DNA of 16,048 nt from DAOUMU01 sp034409055 (GTDB lineage Bacteria; Chloroflexota; Anaerolineae; 4572-78; J111): positions 1-16,048 of the forward strand of contig DAOUMU010000187.1 in assembly GCA_034409055.1 (NCBI GenBank), written 5' to 3'. Of the stretch, positions 13,529-16,048 are shown in pieces. The notes under the pieces are model-generated. The model searched no databases, was not told the DNA's origin, and was given only the letters and a program-made list of their open reading frames with translations. The translations under genes were made by a program, and so were the position numbers. Every line of letters begins with the position of its first letter. Position 1 is the first letter of the stretch.

Positions 13529-14176
13529 CGTCCGGCGAAGGCCGGACGACCCATCAGGCCCCGCCCAGCGGGGCTTCCTTATTTAGCTCCCGCCTGGCGG
13601 AGGGGTCGGGGGAGGAGCCAGGCGGGAGCCCCGCCGTCGGGCGAGGCCAGCGACCAACGGGAGCGCAGACGAGGCCGACTCCCCCCGGCGCAAGGGGGGC
13701 AGGTCGCCAGCGAGGTCTTCCCCGCCGCAGGCCAGGGAAGGACGAGCGTCAAGTTCCACTTTGTGGAACGGGGCGACCGGTGCCGAAACGTACGTTTCGG
13801 CAGCCCCCCGCCGTCCGAACCCCGCAGGGGTGAGGATGAATACAATTCCGAAAAGCGTCAGCGCCATCGGAGTTGTATTCACGGCGGGGGGAGTCGGGCT
13901 CGGCAAACGCAGTGCCGCCGCAGCCCGACGGCGGGAAGCAGCGCCGAGTGCTGCCCCCGAAAGCTGCCGTCCACTTCCCGCTAGCGGGAGGTGGTTTCTG
14001 GGGGTCAAAAGCTCCTTTTGACCTCAGAAAAGGCAGCCAAGCGGGGTGGCCGAGCGCTGCTTGACCTCCCCCGATGGCCGCCAGGGCTCGATGCCCGCAG
14101 CGGCCATGCTCATCCGCACGCTATAGGCTGTGTTGTTCAGAGAACACAGGCAACAACCCAGTTTTGGTCACCAAAA
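13529..14176. repeat. Dense array of about 14 consecutive hairpins
   Basis: Hairpins follow each other with short gaps: 13529-13548 (8-base arms, GAAG loop), 13558-13574, 13586-13629 (13-base perfect arms, GCTCCCGCCTGGC), 13681-13699, 13753-13769, 13781-13802 (perfect 22-base palindrome), 13819-13831, 13838-13880 (14 pairs, one G-T), 13893-13929 (two-part stem), 13933-13957, 13971-13994 (11 pairs), 13996-14029 (9 perfect pairs plus an outer TTTCTG/CAGAAA), 14074-14107 (nested) and 14162-14176. No protein is credible here; open frames are Arg/Pro/Gly-rich. The array precedes the 3' end of the replication gene. Candidate roles are a single-strand initiation site, a transfer origin or a large structured RNA. 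Confidence 0.75.
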
Positions 14177-14201
14177 AACACAGTCCAGGACACACCCTGT
14201 T

Positions 14202-14235
14202 CGGACTTTTGTCGGTCCAAGATGCGGACTTTTGT
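14202..14235 (+). repeat. Direct repeat CGGACTTTTGT
   Basis: CGGACTTTTGT occurs at 14202-14212 and again at 14225-14235, 23 bases apart, just beyond the stop of the replication gene. Between them GGTCC can pair with GGAC of the first copy. No role is assigned. Confidence 0.45.
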
Positions 14236-15455
14236 TACTCATTTCTACCTTCATCCAGGGCCAGGCATTGAATGGTGACAGCCTGGCCCGGCAGGTGGTC
14301 ACCCAATGCCCGCTGGATCTTTGCCGACAAGCAGTCTTCTATCCTTTCTTTGACAAACCGATTAGGCACAACGACGAGAGCTTTCCCCTCTCGCAGGGAA
14401 AGCAAGGCACTTTGAGCCAGGTAAGCACTGAAGGTTACCGGCGTGATTTCTTTTTTGAGCCTGCTCAAAACCTGGGACCACAACTTGACCTCCTGTGCAG
14501 TCGTGCCATATCGTTCTCGCAGTATCTCAAGCCGTTTAACGCGTTCTCGCTCCTTTTGCTGTAAGGATGTTACTTGCTGCCGTTCCCGTGCTGCTACAAG
14601 TCTCTGCTGCGCTTGGAGACGCTGTTTTTGTTTCGCCGCCGCCGCTGCTTTTTGCCGCCGCGTTTGAAAACCTTTGTGATGACCTTCGGAAACATAGTCA
14701 TTCTCAATGGCCCGCCGCAATAGACCAGCCGGATTGGTTAAGTTGGCTTCATTCTTTTGTTTCCACGCCAGCCAATCAAGGTTATCCTCTATCCGTTGGC
14801 GACTGTAACGACTGGCGAATTGTTGAGCCACCTTTGCTTCGATGCCTTTTTCAATTAAGGCAGCAGCAAGGTCTTGCTCGCCACCGCTACTACTGCTGCT
14901 ACCATTTTTTGCTTTCACCTGCTTTTCTTGCTGCTGTTTTCTTGCTAATGTGTCTTGCTCTGTACGGGGTGAAGAAACTACACCACGGCTATGAAGATGC
15001 TTCACCCCGGTGTGAAGATTCTTCACAGCTAAATGACCCATATTCACGTCAGGTTGGGAAGCCTCGACTTGCGGTTTCATTCTTAAGGAGTAATGCTTTT
15101 TAATCCGGGCTTTGTCCCGATCATCAACCTTTTCAATCAGATAACTGTGCTTGACTGCTCTTCTGAGCCCATCAATAACCGAACGATTACTTAAGCCAGT
15201 TCCTCGATCAATGCGTGTTCCGTTTCCCCGTTTTCGGCCATACATAAACTCGTCGGTAGTAATTTGCCGGGGAATGCCAAATTTGTGATACCCCCACGTG
15301 TGTTTCAAAACATATTCAACCACCTTCAGTTCAGCTAAACTGTTGATGTCGGCTGTCAGGTCAGTCCACTTATTCGGCATTTTGAACCAATTCTGTTCTG
15401 GCAGATCAAAACCAGGGAAGCTGGGGGAAGCGTAAGATTGACCAGGACTGGTCAT
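14235..15455 (-). CDS. Plasmid replication initiator with C-terminal DnaA domain I-like module
   Basis: The 406-residue product has three parts. Residues about 20-135 form a winged-helix-like replication domain (NWFKMPNKWTDLTADINSLAE, then VVEYVLKHTWGY, then GLSNRSVIDGLRRAVKHSYL), similar in style to DnaD-like or phage/plasmid initiator N-termini. The middle is low-complexity and rich in Ser, Lys, Gln and Ala, and is probably coiled coil (RQKAAAAAKQKQ). Residues about 325-384 resemble DnaA domain I (LWSQVLSRLKKEI, TFSAYLAQSALLSL, LVVVPNRFVKERIED), the part of DnaA that contacts helicase DnaB and loaders. The ATG at 15455 is chosen because AGGAGG lies 7 bases upstream; frame extends to 15485. 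It likely binds the iterons at 15665-15784 and recruits host helicase. The last point is inference from domain order. Confidence 0.75.
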   Translation of the reverse strand: MTSPGQSYASPSFPGFDLPEQNWFKMPNKWTDLTADINSLAELKVVEYVLKHTWGYHKFGIPRQITTDEFMYGRKRGNGTRIDRGTGLSNRSVIDGLRRAVKHSYLIEKVDDRDKARIKKHYSLRMKPQVEASQPDVNMGHLAVKNLHTGVKHLHSRGVVSSPRTEQDTLARKQQQEKQVKAKNGSSSSSGGEQDLAAALIEKGIEAKVAQQFASRYSRQRIEDNLDWLAWKQKNEANLTNPAGLLRRAIENDYVSEGHHKGFQTRRQKAAAAAKQKQRLQAQQRLVAARERQQVTSLQQKERERVKRLEILRERYGTTAQEVKLWSQVLSRLKKEITPVTFSAYLAQSALLSLREGKALVVVPNRFVKERIEDCLSAKIQRALGDHLPGQAVTIQCLALDEGRNE

Positions 15456-15460
15456 AAGAA

Positions 15461-15511
15461 ATCCTCCTTTCAAAAGCCAACTCAACCGAGAAGCTTGACT
15501 TATAGGAGGAT
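15461..15511 (-). promoter_or_regulatory. Anti-Shine-Dalgarno hairpin in the replication gene leader
   Basis: The ribosome-binding site of the replication gene, AGGAGGAT in the mRNA (15461-15468), has a perfect 8-base partner, ATCCTCCT, about 35 bases upstream (15504-15511). Pairing would hide the ribosome-binding site. A small inner stem (TCAA/TTGA) fits in the loop. Translational control of the initiator is the natural reading. Confidence 0.55.
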
Positions 15512-15523
15512 CTTTGTTACCCT
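15495..15523 (+). promoter_or_regulatory. Candidate promoter of an antisense RNA
   Basis: TTGACT (five of six -35 bases) is followed after 17 bases by TACCCT, a weak -10. It points against the replication gene, and transcription would begin near 15530. Confidence 0.35.
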
Positions 15524-15529
15524 ATCTCT

Positions 15530-15613
15530 TGAAATTTGGATGAGACGGGTTTCGTTTCCCTCTCGAACAGCCAGCCTGGTTGTTCTGGCGGGCTAACGAA
15601 GCCCGCTTTTTTT
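15530..15613 (+). ncRNA. Candidate antisense (counter-transcribed) RNA opposing the replication gene leader
   Basis: The proposed RNA of about 84 bases would contain three back-to-back hairpins: GAGACGGG/CCCTCTC (15542-15564, one bulge), GAACA-CCAG/CTGG-TGTTC (15565-15585) and the terminator stem (15588-15606) with its T-run. The opposite strand is the untranslated leader of the replication gene. This layout, an 80-100 base RNA with a few stem-loops ending at a terminator, is the classic form of plasmid copy-number antisense RNAs. The promoter is weak, so the call is tentative. Confidence 0.4.
15588..15613 (+). terminator. Strong intrinsic terminator (plus strand)
   Basis: GCGGGCT and AGCCCGC form a perfect 7-base stem with an AACGA loop, followed by seven Ts. 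There is no plus-strand gene upstream that needs it, which supports a short antisense transcript. Confidence 0.8.
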
Positions 15614-15664
15614 GGCTTTGCCTTTGGGTCTTGGTTATATTCAATACATATTTGAACAGAACGT

Positions 15665-15784
15665 GCAAGCCCTGAACTCAGAAATAGATTGCCAACCCAA
15701 CAAAAGCAAGCGTCTACGCAAGCGTGCATGCGTGTGTGTATATACGTTTTAGGTAGGAGCAAGCACGCGTGCAAGCATACTTGC
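15665..15784. repeat. Iteron-like GCAAGC repeats, candidate origin
   Basis: GCAAGC occurs at 15665, 15706, 15718, 15759 and 15771, with an inverted partial copy (CTTGC) at 15780. The pairs 15706/15718 and 15759/15771 are 12 bases apart. The intervals 15665-15706 and 15718-15759 are both 41 bases. Between the pairs lies an alternating purine-pyrimidine stretch (GTGTGTGTATATACG). The position upstream of the replication gene suggests initiator-binding iterons. Confidence 0.6.
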
Positions 15785-15919
15785 ACCCTTATTTTCTTCG
15801 TAATCTTTCAACAGCCAGTTTAAGCTTAACCTCACAATGTCATTTTTGCTGACCTTCTGCCCGGGTCGTTTATTGATTTCCTCAACCACTTGGTCCAACG
15901 CTTCGAGTTCCTCAGTTCC
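15749..15919 (-). pseudogene. C-terminal part of a ribbon-helix-helix protein, 5' end frameshifted
   Basis: The frame encodes EELEALDQVVEEINK, then KVSKNDIVRLSLNWLLKDYEEN and ends ASMLARVLAPT. This matches a family of small plasmid or element-borne ribbon-helix-helix proteins with the conserved S-K-N-D-I-V-R-L turn and an N-W-L-L-x-D-Y-E-x-N tail. An in-frame TGA lies immediately upstream, within a tandem duplication of TGAGGAAC (15906-15921). Removing one 8-base copy restores a longer frame (reading FAICAPEELEALD), though it shows no ATG before a further stop. A short product could start at TTG 15898. The final codons overlap the GCAAGC repeats. Confidence 0.65.
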
Positions 15920-16048
15920 TCAGGGGCACAAATCGCAAAAGATGGTAAGAACAGGGTAATAAATAGGGCAACAAGGCAAAAAGACAAGATTTTAGGCCGA
16001 AAGCACCGAAATTTCTAAAGAAATAGGAAAGAATTAAGTCTTACCTCT
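15920..16048. other. Right edge: likely decayed 5' part of the ribbon-helix-helix gene or its upstream region
   Basis: No complete gene is seen. On the minus strand the frame that joins after removing the 8-base duplication reads a hydrophobic stretch (CLVALFITLFLPSFAI), without a start codon, back to a stop near 16020. No promoter was clear in this AT-rich stretch. Confidence 0.3.

Noticed and set aside
13358..14008. Long open frames on both strands (208 and 141 codons)
   Set aside because: They are Arg/Pro/Gly/Ser-rich translations of GC-rich palindromes with no start signals; the selected property here is base pairing.
13529..14176. Linear-plasmid telomere
   Set aside because: Dense palindromes resemble telomeres of linear actinobacterial replicons, but this array is internal, with genes on both sides and no terminal-protein gene seen.
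15517..15786. 89-codon minus-strand frame ending before the replication gene
   Set aside because: Its N-terminal half translates the GCAAGC repeats (Cys/His/Ala-rich), and no ribosome-binding site is seen. The C-terminal half looks mildly protein-like, so a leader peptide cannot be fully excluded.

Overview
This window looks like part of a plasmid, or of a plasmid-like integrative element, from a bacterium. I suggest Chloroflexota, with moderate confidence. The reasons are the tandem replication-relaxation proteins beside a conjugative ATPase, the many short plasmid-type hypothetical genes, the AGTGATCA-type intergenic repeats and the REP-like palindrome at the left edge. No rRNA, tRNA, CRISPR array or complete insertion sequence was seen. 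Most genes are on the minus strand.

Left part (1-4510): a minus-strand cluster reads towards the left edge. In order it holds a small zinc-finger protein, a previously hidden 32-codon gene that contains a terminator-like hairpin, two plasmid-type proteins of unknown function, a small coiled-coil protein, and a large DNA methyltransferase-helicase fusion. The fusion protein is cut inside helicase motif II by the N-terminal block of an intein. Intein similarity then fades, the frame stops, and a REP-like repeat follows, so the rest of the intein and the helicase C-terminal half are not in the window.

Middle (4511-8462): small accessory genes lie between hairpin-rich spacers and repeats. They include an acidic 66-residue protein, a plus-strand 188-residue protein that probably has a leaderless mRNA, a zinc-ribbon protein and a small family of plasmid-associated proteins. 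There is also a decayed DsrE-like fragment. Next comes the first replication-relaxation protein.

Transfer operon (8463-11738, minus): three genes overlap at their start and stop codons. They encode a small membrane protein with a zinc ribbon, a VirD4/TraG-HerA-type ATPase and a second replication-relaxation protein. No relaxase is visible. The operon faces away from a plus-strand pair (12026-12677) that encodes a small membrane protein and a ribbon-helix-helix regulator. Divergent promoters, direct repeats and a perfect inverted repeat lie between them.

Replication part (12750-16048): a transposase-like remnant is followed by an AT-rich stretch with phased decamers, then about 650 bases packed with about 14 consecutive hairpins. 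Next is a replication initiator (minus strand) that joins an N-terminal winged-helix-like domain to a C-terminal domain resembling DnaA domain I. Its leader holds a perfect anti-Shine-Dalgarno sequence and a candidate antisense RNA with three hairpins and a strong terminator. Upstream lie iteron-like GCAAGC repeats, which overlap the end of a second, apparently frameshifted ribbon-helix-helix gene. Together these suggest an origin whose copy number is controlled by iterons, an antisense RNA and Shine-Dalgarno masking. That reading is inference from sequence alone.
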